A DNA stretch of 64,000 bases, from NCBI GenBank assembly GCA_034509735.1, contig JACGWO010000002.1, forward strand, positions 25,591,636 to 25,655,635, read 5' to 3'. The translations under genes and the position numbers were made by a program. Source of the stretch: Sesamum alatum. Taxonomy: Eukaryota; Streptophyta; Magnoliopsida; Lamiales; Pedaliaceae. Under the pieces are notes generated by a model, which saw only the letters and a program-made list of their open reading frames with translations, had not been told where the DNA came from and ran no database searches. This document shows positions 11,426 through 23,769 of the stretch, piece by piece. Every line of letters starts with the position of its first letter. Position 1 is the first letter of the stretch.

Positions 11426-14400
11426 ATAGAAATGTCCAATATCATTTATTTTCTGTAATATCCCTTGTATTTTTTTATATATCATATTTATATAATTTAA
11501 ATAAATATGATTAATAGATATGTATTTAATATTTTTAATACACAATAAAATATACTATATTAAAACATGCACATAAATTTTATTTTAAAAACTTTCAATA
11601 GCATGGATTTTTTATATATCATTTACATACTTCATATTTATATACAAATAAGAAATACTTTTATAAATTTAAAAAAAATTATATGAGACAGTGCTATTAG
11701 TGTGTGCAAATAAAGTTTATTTTAATTGATAAAAACTTTCAATATCATTTATTTTCTGTAATATCTCTTGTATTTTTTAATATTTTTAATACACAATAAG
11801 ATATACTATATTAAAAACATGCACATAAATTTATTTTAAAAACTTTCAATATCATCTCTACTATTTCTTGCATTTTTTTAATATATCATTTACATATTTC
11901 ATATTTATATACAAATAAAAACTACTTTTATAAATTTAAAATACTATATGAGACAGTGCTATTAGTGTATATAACTAATTTATTAAGTATGACACATGGA
12001 AATAAAGTTTATTTTAAATGATAAAAACTTTCAATATCATTTATTTTCTGTAATATCTCTTGTATTTTTTTAATATTTTAATACACAATAAAATTGTATA
12101 TTAAAACATTCACATAAATTTTATTTTAAAAACTTTCAATATCATCTCTAGTATTTCTTGTATTTTTTATATCTCATTTACATATTTCATATTTATATAT
12201 AAATAAATAATACTTTTATAAATTTAAAAAAAGTATATGAGACAGTGCTATTAATGTGTATAACTAATTTATTAAGTATGACACATGCAAATAAAGTATA
12301 TTTTAATTTATAGAAACTTCCAATATCATGCATTTTCTGTAATATCTCTTGTATTTTTTTTTTATATATCATATTTATATAACGTAAATAAATATGATTA
12401 ATATATATGCATTAATATTTTTAATACACGATAAAATATACTATATTAAAACATGCACGTAAATTTTATTTTAAAAACTTTTAATATCATGGATTTTTTA
12501 TATATCATTTACATATTTCATATTTATATTTTTTTATATATCATATTTATATAACGTAAATAAATATGATTAATATATATGCATTTAATATTTTTAATAC
12601 ACAATAAATTATACTATATTAAAACATGCCCATAAATTTTAATTTAAAAACTTTCAATATCATCTCTAATATTTCTTGCATTTTTATATATCATTTACAT
12701 ATTTTATATTTATATACAAATAAATAATACTTTTATAAATTTAAAGAAATTATATGAGACAATGCTATTAGTGTGTATAACTAATTTATTAAGTATGACA
12801 CATTAAAATAAAGTTTATTTTAATTTATAAAAGCTTCCAATATCATTTATTTTCTATAATATCTCTTGTATTTTTTTATATATCACATTTATATAACGTA
12901 AATAAATACGATTAATATGTAGGCATTTAATAATTTTAATACACAATAAAATATACTATATTAAAACATGCACATATATTTTATTTTAAATACTTTAAAT
13001 GTCATCTCTAATATTTCTTGCATGTTTTATATATCATTTACATATAAATAAATAATACTATTATAAATTTAAAAACAATATATAAGACAGTGCTATTAGT
13101 GTGTATAACTAATTTATTAAGTATGACACGTGCAAATAAAGTTTATTTTAATTATAAAAACTTCCAATATCATTTATTTTCTCTAATTTTTTTATATATC
13201 ATATGTATATAACGTAAATAAATATGATTAATATATATGCATTTAATATTTTCAATACACAATAAAATATACTATATTAAAACATGCACATAAATTTTAT
13301 TTTAAAAACTTTTTGCATTTTTTATATATCATTTACATATTTCATATTTGTATACAAAATAAATAATACTTATAAATTTTAAAAAATTATACCAGACAGT
13401 GTTATTAGTATGTATAACTAATTTATTAAGTATGACACATGCAAATAAAGTTTATTTTAATTTATCTTGTGTTATTTTTCATTTTTTAATACACAATCAA
13501 ATATACTATATGCACATAAATTTTATTTTAAAACCTTCCAATATCATCTCTAATATTTCTTGCAGTTTTTATATATCATTTACATACATATTATGTACAA
13601 ATAAAGAATACTTTTATAAATTTAAAGAAATTATATGAGACAGTGCTATTAGTGGGTATTAACTAATTTATTAAATATGACACATTAAAATAAAATTTAT
13701 TTTAATTTATAAAAACTTCCAACATCATTTATTTTCTGTAATATTTCTTATTTATCTAACGTAAATAAATATGATTAATATATATGCATTTAATATTTTT
13801 AATACATATCATCTCTAATATTTCGTGCATTTTTTATATATCATTTACATATTTCATATTTATATACAAATAAATAGTACTTTCATAAATTTTAAAAAAT
13901 ATATATATATATGAGACAATGCTATTAGTGTGTATAACTGATTTATTAAGTATGACACATGCAAATAAAGTTTATTTTAATTTATAAAAACTTCAAATAT
14001 TATTTATTTTCTGTAATATCTCTTATTTTTTTAATATTTTAAATACACGATAAAATATACTATATTAAATCATGCACATAAATTTTATTTTAAAAACATT
14101 CAATATCATCTCCAGTATTTCTTGCATTTTTTTATATATCATTTACATATTTCATATTTATATACAAATAAATAATACTTTTATACATTTAAAAATTTTT
14201 ATGTGACAGTGCTATTAGTGTGTATAACTAATTTATTAAGTATGACATATGCAAATAAAGTTTATTTTAATTTATAGAAACTTCCAATATCATTTATTTT
14301 TTGTAATATCTCTTGTATATTTTTATATATCATATTTATATAACGTAAATAAATATGATTAATATATATGCATTTAATATTTTTAATACACAATAAAATA

Positions 14401-15772
14401 TACAATATTAAAACATGCACATAAGTTTTATTTTAAAAACTTTCAATATCATCTCTAATATTTCTTGCATCTTTTATATATCATTTACATATTTCATATT
14501 TCTTTACAAATAAATACTACTTTTAAAAATTTTAAAAAACTATATGAGACAGTGCTATTAGTGTGCATAACTAATTTATTAAGTATGACACATGCAAATA
14601 AAGTTTATTTTATTTTATAAAAACTTCCGATATCATTTATTTTCTGTAATATCTCTTGTATTTTTTTAATATTTTTAATACACAATAAAATATACTATAT
14701 TAAAACATGCACATATATTTTATTTTAAAAACTTTCAATATCATCTCTAATATTTCTTGCATTTTTTATATATCATTTACATATTTTGTATTTATATACA
14801 AATAAATACTAGTTTTACAAATTTAAAGAAATTATATGAGACTGTGCTATTAGTGTGTATAACTAATTTATTCACATTAAAATAAAGTTTATTTTAATTT
14901 ATAAAATTTCCAATACCATTTATTTTCTGTAATATCTCTTGTATTTTTTTATATATCATATTTATATAACGTAAATGAATATGATTAATAAAACATGCAC
15001 ATATATTTTATTTTAAAAGCTTTAAATATCATCTCTAATATTTCGCATTTTTTATGTATCATTTACATATTTCATATTTATATACAAATAAATAATACTT
15101 TTATAAATTTAAAAAAACTATATGAGGCAATGCTATTAGTGTGTATAACGAATTTATTTAAGTATGACACATGCAAATATAAAAACTTCCAATATCATTT
15201 ATTTTCTAAAATATTTCATGTGTTTTTTCATATTTTTAATACACAATAAAATATATTATATTAACACATGCACATAAATTTTATTTTAAAAACTTTCATA
15301 TATCTTTTACAAATTTCATATTTATATAAAAATAATAATACTTTTATAAATTTAAAGAAATTATATGAGACAGTGCTATTAGTGTGTATAACTAGTTTAT
15401 TAAGTATGACACATGCAAATAAAGTTTATTTTAATTTATAAAAATTTCCAATATCATTTTTTTCTGTACTATTGCTTGTGTGTTTTTTCATATTTTTAAT
15501 ACTCAATCAAATATTCTATATGCACATAAATTTTATTTTAAAACCTTTCAATATCATCTCTAATATTTCTTGAATTTTTTATATATTATTTACATATTTC
15601 ATATTTATATACAAATAAATAATACTTTTATAAATTTAAAGAAATTATATGAGATAGTGCTATTAGGGTGTATAACTAATTTATTAAATATGACATATGC
15701 AAATAAAGTTTATTTTAATTTATAAAAATACACAATAAAATATACTATATTAAAACATGCACATAAATTTTA

Positions 15773-16268
15773 GGGTTAATTACATTTAGACCCCCTCTGA
15801 AAATGCATAATTACACTTTCCCCCAAAGAAGTTTTGAAATTACATTTACACCCCCTCTAAAAATTCTTTGTTTACACCTGACCTCCATTCGTTAAAGTTT
15901 GGGCGGAAAATGTTCATTTCAACAAAAATAATTACATAAATTTTTAATTTTACCTCTCATTTAACATTCTCGTGCAATAATTTTGTACTTATGGGGAAAA
16001 AATATAATAATATTGGCCTCACTCCATACATATACGTCACACTTATCCTCTTATAAGTACAAAAATATACATGAGAATGTTAAATGATGGGAAAAATTAA
16101 AAATTTGTGTAATTATTTTTGTTGAGGTGAACATTTTTCGTCCAAACTCTAACGGATGGGGGTCAGGTGTAAACAGAGAATTTTCGAAGGGGGTGTAAGT
16201 GTAATTTCAAAAAAAAATTTGGGGGAAAGTGTAATTATACATTTTCAGAGGGTAAGTGTAATTAACCC
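15773..16268. mobile_element. Non-autonomous MULE, 496 bp, same terminal family as MULE1
   Basis: Starts GGGTTAATTAC and ends GTAATTAACCC, flanked by a perfect 9-bp duplication TAAATTTTA (15764-15772 and 16269-16277). The arms are long and nearly meet in the centre. Terminal blocks (ACCCCCTCTGA, TTACACTTTCCCC, then a second TTACA and CCCCCTCTAA) follow the same order as in MULE1. No coding capacity. Confidence 0.92.
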
Positions 16269-16337
16269 TAAATTTTATTTCGAAAACTTTGAATATCATC
16301 TCTAATATTTCTTGCATTTTTTATATATCATTTACAT

Positions 16338-16742
16338 GGGAAAATTGCATTTTACGTTCCATAACTTACACCATTTGTAATTTTGGTCCCATTAATTTTC
16401 GACGTAGCAATTTTGATCCCATAAGTCCACAAACGTTACAATTTTAGTCCCATTGACAAAATCCGTTAAAATTTTAACGGAAGGAACACGGGCATGGAAC
16501 GTGCTCCGTTAAGTCCATAAGTTACATCTAATGAAACATTGCAATTTTGGTCTCATAAGTCCACAAACGTTGCATTTTAGTCCCATAAGTTCACAAATGT
16601 TGCAATTTTAGTCCCATGCACGTGCTCCTTCCGTTAAAATATTAACGGATTTCGTCAATGGGACTAAAATTGCTGCGTCGAAAATTCATGGGATCAAAAT
16701 CACAAACGGTGTAAGTTATGGAACGTAAAATGCGGTTTTCCC
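16338..16742. mobile_element. Short inverted-repeat element, 405 bp, with 10-bp target duplication
   Basis: Left end GGGAAAATTGCATTTTACGT and right end ACGTAAAATGCGGTTTTCCC are inverted counterparts with arms longer than 90 bp. The target duplication TCATTTACAT occurs at 16328-16337 and 16743-16752. Inside, a CCATAAGTCCACAAACGTTG-type segment is repeated several times. Likely a Mutator-type MITE, unrelated in sequence to the 496-bp element nearby. Confidence 0.88.
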
Positions 16743-17489
16743 TCATTTACATATTTCATATTTATATACAAATAAATAATACTTTTATAAATTTAAAAAA
16801 ACTATATGTGACAGTGCTATTAGTGTGTATAACTAATTTACTATACATGCAAATAAAGTTTATTTTAATTTATAAAAAAATTTCTCTAACTTTTTTATAT
16901 ATCATATGTATATAACGTAAATAAATATTATTAATATATATGCATTTAATATTTTTAATACACAATAAAATATTACTATATTAAAACAGGCACATAAATT
17001 TATGTTAAAAACTTTTATATATCATTTACATATTTCATATTTGTATACAAAATAAATCATACTTTTATAAATTCAAAAAAATAATACGAGACAATGCTAT
17101 TAGTGTGTATAACTAATTTATTAAATATGACACATGCAAATAAAGTTTATTTTAATTTATAAAACTATACTATATTAAAACATGTACATACACAATAAAT
17201 AATACTTTTATAAATTTTAAAAAATTATACGAGACAATGCTATTAGTCTGTATAACTAATTTATAAGTATGACAACATGCAAATAAAGTTTATTTTAATT
17301 TATAAAAACTTCCAATATCATTTATTTTCTGTTTCATATTTATATAACATAAATAAATTGATAAATATATATGCATACTCATATCAATGACTTTAATATA
17401 TACATACAATATTATTTATTGTCTTTAAATATAATTTTTTAAAATAATATTCTTATAAATTAAAATAATTATACAAAATAGTGCTTTAA

Positions 17490-19530
17490 AATATAAAGCA
17501 TCAAAGCATGCTCCTGACATACGGTCATGTGCTGGTCTGACAGATAAAGTAATAACATGCAACTAGCACAAAAACTTAATCAGCTACAGTAACTTATAGA
17601 CACTAATGCACGCTTACAAACAGCTTCGACATCTGGTTCACTAGAGAGAATGAAATGCTATATCATATCTAGGATGGTTTAAATTAGGCAAACCTATAGG
17701 TCCAAAGCTAAGACGCTTGCCCTTAGAAATTTAATTCATGTTGTTCTCGAATGTTAAAAACATCATTGACTCAAATAAAAACTACCAAGCAAATATAATT
17801 ATACAAACTAAGTGGTGAGGCAATAGAGTTTCAAGAACAAAGATAATGAGGCCATAATTATAATACCAATTTCAAGAACAACATAATTTTATACATATTT
17901 TTCCGCATTATTTTTTATCTCTAAATGTTATAGAATCCAAGAAAAATTGGGAGCTAAAGATCAACCCGACAACAAGAATGATAACTGAGGAAAGAAAATT
18001 TACCCAAAACTCGGTGTACTGAGGGTTCCCACAATCAAGATTACACAAACCAATGGGTCCAATTTATGTTTTCACTGAAGCATGTTAATTCCCGAATAAT
18101 AAAAATATCATAAATAGCATTAAATAAAAACTACAAAATGAAGATAATTATACAAACTAAGTGGTGAAGCAATAGAGTTTCAATAACAACGATAATAACT
18201 TATGAGGCCATAATTATAATGCCAATTTCAATAACAACATAATTTTATGCATTTTTTTGCATTAAAATTACACTATTTTTCTACATTTAAAGCAGAAAAA
18301 ACAACAACGATTTTCAGCAAAAAAATAATTGTTGTTTTCTGCAGTTAATGCAGAAAATAGAGCAGTTTTTTCCAGAAAAAATGACTGCAATTTTCCTGCT
18401 GAAATCAACACATAGCAGAGATTAGATTGCGCGACCAAAGCTTAGGTTCTTGCTCTTACAAATCTAACTCATGTGGCCACTGAAGAATGTTAATTCCCGA
18501 ATGTTAAAAACATCATAATATAGAATCAAATAAAAATTTCAAAATTAACATAATTATACAAACCAAATGGTGAAGCAATAGAGTTTCAAGAACAAAGACA
18601 ATAATTATCTGTCCATAATTATAATGCCAATTTAAAGAACGACATTGTATTTTTGTTTATGAAATTTGTGATAGACTATTGCACATTGAATAAATGAATG
18701 ACAAGAATATGGGTGCAGTGCCTGGCGTCACATAATAAGATTAAACTATTATATCATGCATTCGATATTGATATTTATGGTTGATAATAAAATGAATACC
18801 AACCCTAGGATGCTTTTAAAAAACAACGCTATTTTTTCTACATTTAAAGTAGAAAAACAGAAGCCATTTTCAATAGAAAAATAGTTGTTGCTTTCTTGCA
18901 GTAATGCAGAAAAAACAGAGTTGTTTTCTGCAGAAACAATTACTGCAATTTTCCTGATGAAAACAGGAAATAACAGAGCTGCGTTCACACTTCGCCACAA
19001 ATATTAATGCACAATTATGATCATATGGTCACTTTGATCTTGAAAATCCACAAAAATTACAAGAAATATTCAGTGATTTGTAACTCATTTTTGTTTATGA
19101 AATGTGTAATTGAATATTGCACAGTGAATTACTTTGATCTGTAAGCATAGTTAATTCATATTTTTGTTGCATTATCCATTGATTATATCTCACCTTATTC
19201 TAATTCAAATTTGTTGCATTATCCATTGATTATATCTCACCTCATTTTATGTTTAAATTTATGAGTGGACCAATAAAGATTACACAGAATACAAGAAATA
19301 CTGGGGAGCTGAACATCAGTCCAACAACAAGAATGAATTGACAAAAGAAAGCTCACCTGAAACTGTGTACTGAGGGTTCCCACCCACAACCGAAAAAGTA
19401 GCAGCACACAACTAGCACAAACCAACTTCATCAGATGCAATAACTTAGAGGAACTAACACCGGCTAACAAACATCTATGGCATCTAATTCACCAGAGACC
19501 AACACAACTATCCCCTCAAAAGAATAACTA
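17490..19530. repeat. R1 module array, first cluster
   Basis: Two to three degenerate copies of a roughly 1-kb non-coding unit. Landmarks are TTACAAACA...CGACATCTGGTTCA, a GGTTTAAATTAG segment, GCAATAGAGTTTCAAGAAC, CCATAATTATAATGCCAATT, and a hairpin-rich block with TGCAGTTAATGCAGAAAA (18275-18415 and 18835-18975). The same unit recurs at 22079-23700, 60770-62080 and, inverted, at 58508-58690. No convincing gene is seen. One 34-codon open stretch on the minus strand near 19460-19560 is unassigned. Confidence 0.7.
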
Positions 19531-19978
19531 GCACTACCAATGAGGTGCTGAATAGGTTCTCCATAAAAACCCAACAATACATATATGTGTAGGAAAAAAT
19601 GATAAACATGATATGATAGTATATCAATAGTCACATGCAGCATGGAACACCAGCACCGAGAAGCACTTCCAGGGACATCACCGTGGTCTTCTCACCAAGT
19701 GTAGCAAATGTAACTGAAAGAACATTAACTGATGAAGTTCATCAGAAGAGTTTAAAAGAGAGATGGAAGATAAAACTATAATCTGATTTTATTTTCAGCT
19801 GTTAGTTAACCATGATTCCCAACCTCACATACCTGGATAAACCACATTTATGGACCATGAACGATTAGTGGTGAAAAAATATAATGTCTATATGCAGCAT
19901 GAAAGACTTCTGTCACTCTTATACTCAAGCACAACTTTGTACATTTTCTTATTTGTTTCCTTTTAAGTTTTACCCATG
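19531..19978. other. Unassigned sequence between R1 and R3
   Basis: No repeat partner or gene is recognised. On the minus strand, 19620-19720 has a 24-codon open stretch after a plausible splice acceptor (TTTCAG), too short to assign. Confidence 0.3.
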
Positions 19979-20490
19979 GGGGAGAAGGATCCATATGAGA
20001 AGCATCACAACTATATATCGAACATGCATGGAAAAATACAATAAAACGGAAGTAGTTTGATAGTATCTGGCAAAAGAAAACAAAACGAAAATAGTCTGAC
20101 ATTATAACAAAAGAAAAATGAAAACTTGAAAAGGTGTTCTCCTTTCGCATGTATTATTTAACAATACATACATCTTATGGAATTCTTTATTTTGAAATGG
20201 TTTATCTTGTTCAAAAGGTGAATTGAGTCCTTTACATCGAAATTGAAATATGAGAAGTTCCATGTAATTTCAATTGAACCAAGAGTCTAACCCTAAAATA
20301 CTAAACAACATTCCAACAATCAAATATGACTCACGGAACTTGATGTGCCAGAAAGAACAATACACATTATTTTCTTGAATGAGATGAGATAACATAAATG
20401 TACAACCAAATAAAACAAGATGAGAAACACCCATACTAGTAAATTAATTGGAAATCATTGAAAAATCATCCAAAATGATTTTCAAAACAA
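19979..20490. repeat. Module R3, copy A
   Basis: Direct repeat of 23716-23769 plus 25192-25650. Shared landmarks include GAAGCATCAC, AACGGAAGTAGTTT, TCGCATGTATTATTTAACAA and AAGTTCCATGTAATTTCAAT. Non-coding. Copy A lacks the 1.4-kb insertion present in copy B. Confidence 0.82.
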
Positions 20491-20823
20491 CAAACTTGCT
20501 AGATATAAAAAGAAAATTACTACACATAGTGTAGATGATAAATATCAAGAAGTCAAGATAACACATAAGGAACATGACTAATGAATGCAATGAAGAGTGG
20601 GAGCCAAGAAAATTATGAACTTTTTTACCACCATTATCACTTTGCAAAGACTTTCTAATTTCTTTAATCATCATCTACATCGTTTTCAAAGCTCCAACCT
20701 CCAACACAGCTATAGTATTCCTTCTCTTTGCCACCTCATACACCTTCCATTGGTAGCTACCATACATGAAGACAAACAGATTTGTTTGAAATTCCTCAAC
20801 CAAAGAGGAATTAGCATATTACG

Positions 20824-20955
20824 TTATTCAAGTTTTGAATAACCTAAATTATAAACAAGGCTTTCTTTGAAAGCCTTGATGACTCCCTCAAGCTCTACAG
20901 CCTTCTTGGACCATTCCTCCAGACTTCCCTTATACAAGCCCACAAGCTTGCTTAC
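20824..20955 (-). pseudogene. NUA: Nuclear pore anchor (TPR/Mlp1-type) exon fragment
   Basis: After a splice acceptor (ATAG at 20956), a minus-strand frame reads VSKLVGLYKGSLEEWSKKAV and continues ELEGVIKAF before diverging. From memory, this matches the coiled-coil segment of plant nuclear pore anchor around KLV-LYK-SSEEWS-KA-ELEGVIKA. That protein forms filaments of the nuclear basket and acts in mRNA export and SUMO homeostasis. Only about 30 codons match; similarity ends near 20872, where an AAGGCTTTC/GAAAGCCTT palindrome sits, and a stop follows at 20824. No other exon of the gene was found nearby, so this is a captured or duplicated fragment that retains its intron edge. A minus-strand open stretch near 20700-20790 was not identified. 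Confidence 0.68.
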
Positions 20956-21599
20956 CTATGTGGTCGAAAAATATTCAAATACAAACAAGCTGTCAAATGC
21001 ATAGATATGGAAAAATGTCTGCACGTAAACCACCAATGCATTGCTCAAAAGGACGAGTAATTAATAACATGAAGCCTTGACCTACTATCCTTCAATAACT
21101 TAGAAGGCCATCATATAACTAAGAAGAGCATGAATCATTACAAACACACAAACAGACTGCCAAAAGTGACAATTTCTTGAACAAGACCATCATACTTTGT
21201 TATGTAAATCCATACTTTAAGATAAATGCAGAATAGGTTAGGTCAAACCTTACTCAAGCATTTGTATCATGAAGTCACTACAACAAGTATACCACCGCAG
21301 AAAGTATGATTCACAAAGAAAATGGAGATGCAGTTAGTTACTTTCTAAAAGCACACTTGTCATCCACCTTCAGTGTGTCCTCAATCTATGGCCAATATCC
21401 TCTTAGAAGAATGAAGGACAAAGTGGATGAAGATAAATGTAGAAATAAGAAAATTAAAGAAAGATTCCTAGAGGATATAACATTCATTTGTTTGAAAGAT
21501 AACTAGATCCATCAAAGTGCAGTTATGCATAAAAAACTATGCTATGGTATGACATTTAACTAATGTTCATAGTCAACATAGAGAATAGACTATAGGAAT
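20956..21599. other. Non-coding sequence upstream of the anchor exon
   Basis: No gene or repeat partner recognised. It probably includes intron sequence of the captured gene. A CACTACAACAAG string at about 21276 resembles a CACTA terminus but has no visible partner. Confidence 0.3.
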
Positions 21600-22078
21600 T
21601 TACATCAGCATATGAAAAGTGATGCATCAGAAATATAGAATCTCTTTTGTTTATCATGTCAACCACTAAATATAAATTCATTGGCTACTAAAGCATCTCG
21701 GTATATCAGTTAAAAGTCCTCCATAAAGACCACCAAAGGAATTTGCATTTCCTTAAAACCGGGCTTCTATAGACAAGGAACTATAGTCTAGGTTAATGCA
21801 AATGTAAAGTAAACAAAAGAGGTGCTTTGGAGAGTATTGCAAATATATCAAGTCACATGAGAAAGCACAAGAAACCTATGAATCAAGAACCAACTATATT
21901 ATGAGTACAAGGAGACATACAAAGTAGCTTGAAACAAATACAATTCGAGTTCTTTTTCCTTTCTTCTAACCCATCTGTTTCTTGTTCTTACACACAATCC
22001 AATGAGAAGTCCCCCTTAAAATAAAAAGTAAAAGGGTGGTCTATAGGGTGGTATTCATGTAATGCAACAAATATGAAA
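21600..22078. repeat. Module R2, copy A (uninterrupted)
   Basis: Direct repeat of 29118-29250 plus 34109-34475. It contains a single GTTAAAAGTC at 21709-21718, the site that is duplicated around MULE2 in copy B. Both copies lose similarity just after GCAACAAATATG. Confidence 0.9.
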
Positions 22079-23700
22079 AGCAATAGAGTTTCAAGAACAA
22101 AGATACTAACTAATCAGACCATAATTACAATACAAATTTCAAGAACATAATTATATGCATTTTTCTCCATTAAGACATCATTATTTTGCTGCATTTGAAG
22201 TAGAAAAACAGTAGCCAGTTTCAGCAAAAAAAATAGTAGTTATTTTTCTGCAGTTAATGCAGAAAACGGAGCAGTTTTCTAGAGAAAAAATTATTGCAAT
22301 TTTCATGCTGAAAGAAACACATAATAGAGATTAGATTGTGTGACCAAAGCTAAGATGTTGCTCTTACAAATCTAACTCATGTGGTTAATGAAGAATGTTA
22401 ATTCTCGAGTGTTCAAAAACATCATATATATAATTAAATAAAAACTTCAAAATGAACACAATTATACAAACTAAGTGGTGAAGCAATAGAGTTCCAAGAA
22501 CAAAGAGAATAATTATCAGGTCGTGATTATAATGCCAATTTCAAGAATGACATCATATTTTTGCTTGTGAAATTTGTGATAAAATATTGCAAGAATATGA
22601 GTGTAGTGCCTGATGTTACATCAATATGAGTGGACCAATCAACATCACATAGAATCTAAGAAAAACAAGGGAGCTGAGCATCAGTCCGACAACAAGAATG
22701 AATCTAAGGAAAGAAACCACGATTGAAGCTCTGTGTACTGGCTGGGAAATTCCCACCCACAACAAAAAATCAGTAAATGATAAGAATACGAGTGCAGTGC
22801 CTGATGAAAGAAAACTTACCCAAAACTCGGTACACTGAAGGTTCCACAATCAAGATTACATAGAATCCAAGAAAAGTGGGGAACAAAGCCCTAGTCGACC
22901 AACAAGAATGATAACTGAGAAAAAAAAGTTTACCTAAAACTCGGTGTATTGAAGGTTCCTACCCACAACACAAAACGTAGCAGCACACATCTAGCACAAA
23001 CAAACTTAATCAGTTGCAATAACTTACACGAACTAACGCGGGCTTACAAACAACTTTGACATCTGCTTCAAAAAAGAGAACGAAATACTATGTGTAGGAT
23101 GCTTTAAATTAGTCGAACCCACTGGTCCAAAGCAAAGATGCTTGCCCTTAAAAATCTATTTCATGCTGTCACTTTAGAATGTTAATTCTCGAATAATAAA
23201 ATCATCATAAAGAGAATTAAATAAAAAGTACAAAGCGAACAGAATTATACAAACCAAGTGCTGAAGCAATTGAGTTTCAAGAACAAAGATACTAACTAAT
23301 CAGGTCATAATTATAATACCAATTTCAAGAAAATAGTTATATGCATTTTTCTACATTAAAAACATCGCTATTTTTCTGCATTTAAAGCAGAAAAAACAGC
23401 AGCCATTTTCAGCCAAAAAAATATATATTTATAGCTGTTGTTTTTTGCAGTTAATGCAGACGGAGCAGTTTTCTGAAGAAAAAATTACTGCAATTTTCCT
23501 GCTGAAAGAAACACATAGTAGAGATTAGATTGTGTGGCCAAAGCTAAGATGCTTGTTCTTACAAATCTAACTCATGTGGTCAATGAAGAATGTTAATTCC
23601 CGAATGTTAAAAACATCATATATATATATATATAATTAAATAAAAATTTCAAAATGAACAAGAAATCCCACCCACAATAGAAAATCAGTGAATGACAAGA
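22079..23700. repeat. R1 module array, second cluster
   Basis: Two further R1 units in the same order as the first cluster. The TGCAGTTAATGCAG hairpin block lies at 22190-22310 and 23370-23510. A TA run lies near 23618-23634. No coding region is supported. Confidence 0.7.
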
Positions 23701-23769
23701 ATATCTGCATCACGAGGAAAGGGAGAAGAATACATGTAAGAAGCATCACCGCTATATAATGAACTTGCA

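Larger units (their letters stand above)
11430..17390. repeat. AT-rich tandem array, about 17 units of roughly 240-345 bp
   Basis: A marker segment, GACAGTGCTATTAGTGTGTA with small changes, recurs near 11687, 11952, 12241, 12758, 13086, 13395, 13639, 13915, 14205, 14548, 14840, 15126, 15369, 15653, 16810, 17090 and 17233. Between markers the order of other blocks is preserved: ATTAAGTATGACACATGCAA, then AACTTCCAATATCATTTATT, then ACGTAAATAAATATGATTAA, then TAATACACAATAAAATATAC. Units differ by internal deletions. No coding potential. Two foreign elements are inserted at 15773 and 16338. Divergent relatives appear at 60030-60800. Confidence 0.88.

Noticed and set aside
11430..17390. CRISPR-like regularly spaced repeats
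   Set aside because: Units are long, contiguous and variable, in plant nuclear DNA; no spacers or cas genes.
21276..21287. CACTACAACAAG string resembling a CACTA transposon terminus
   Set aside because: No inverted partner, no 3-bp target duplication and no CACTA transposase anywhere nearby.
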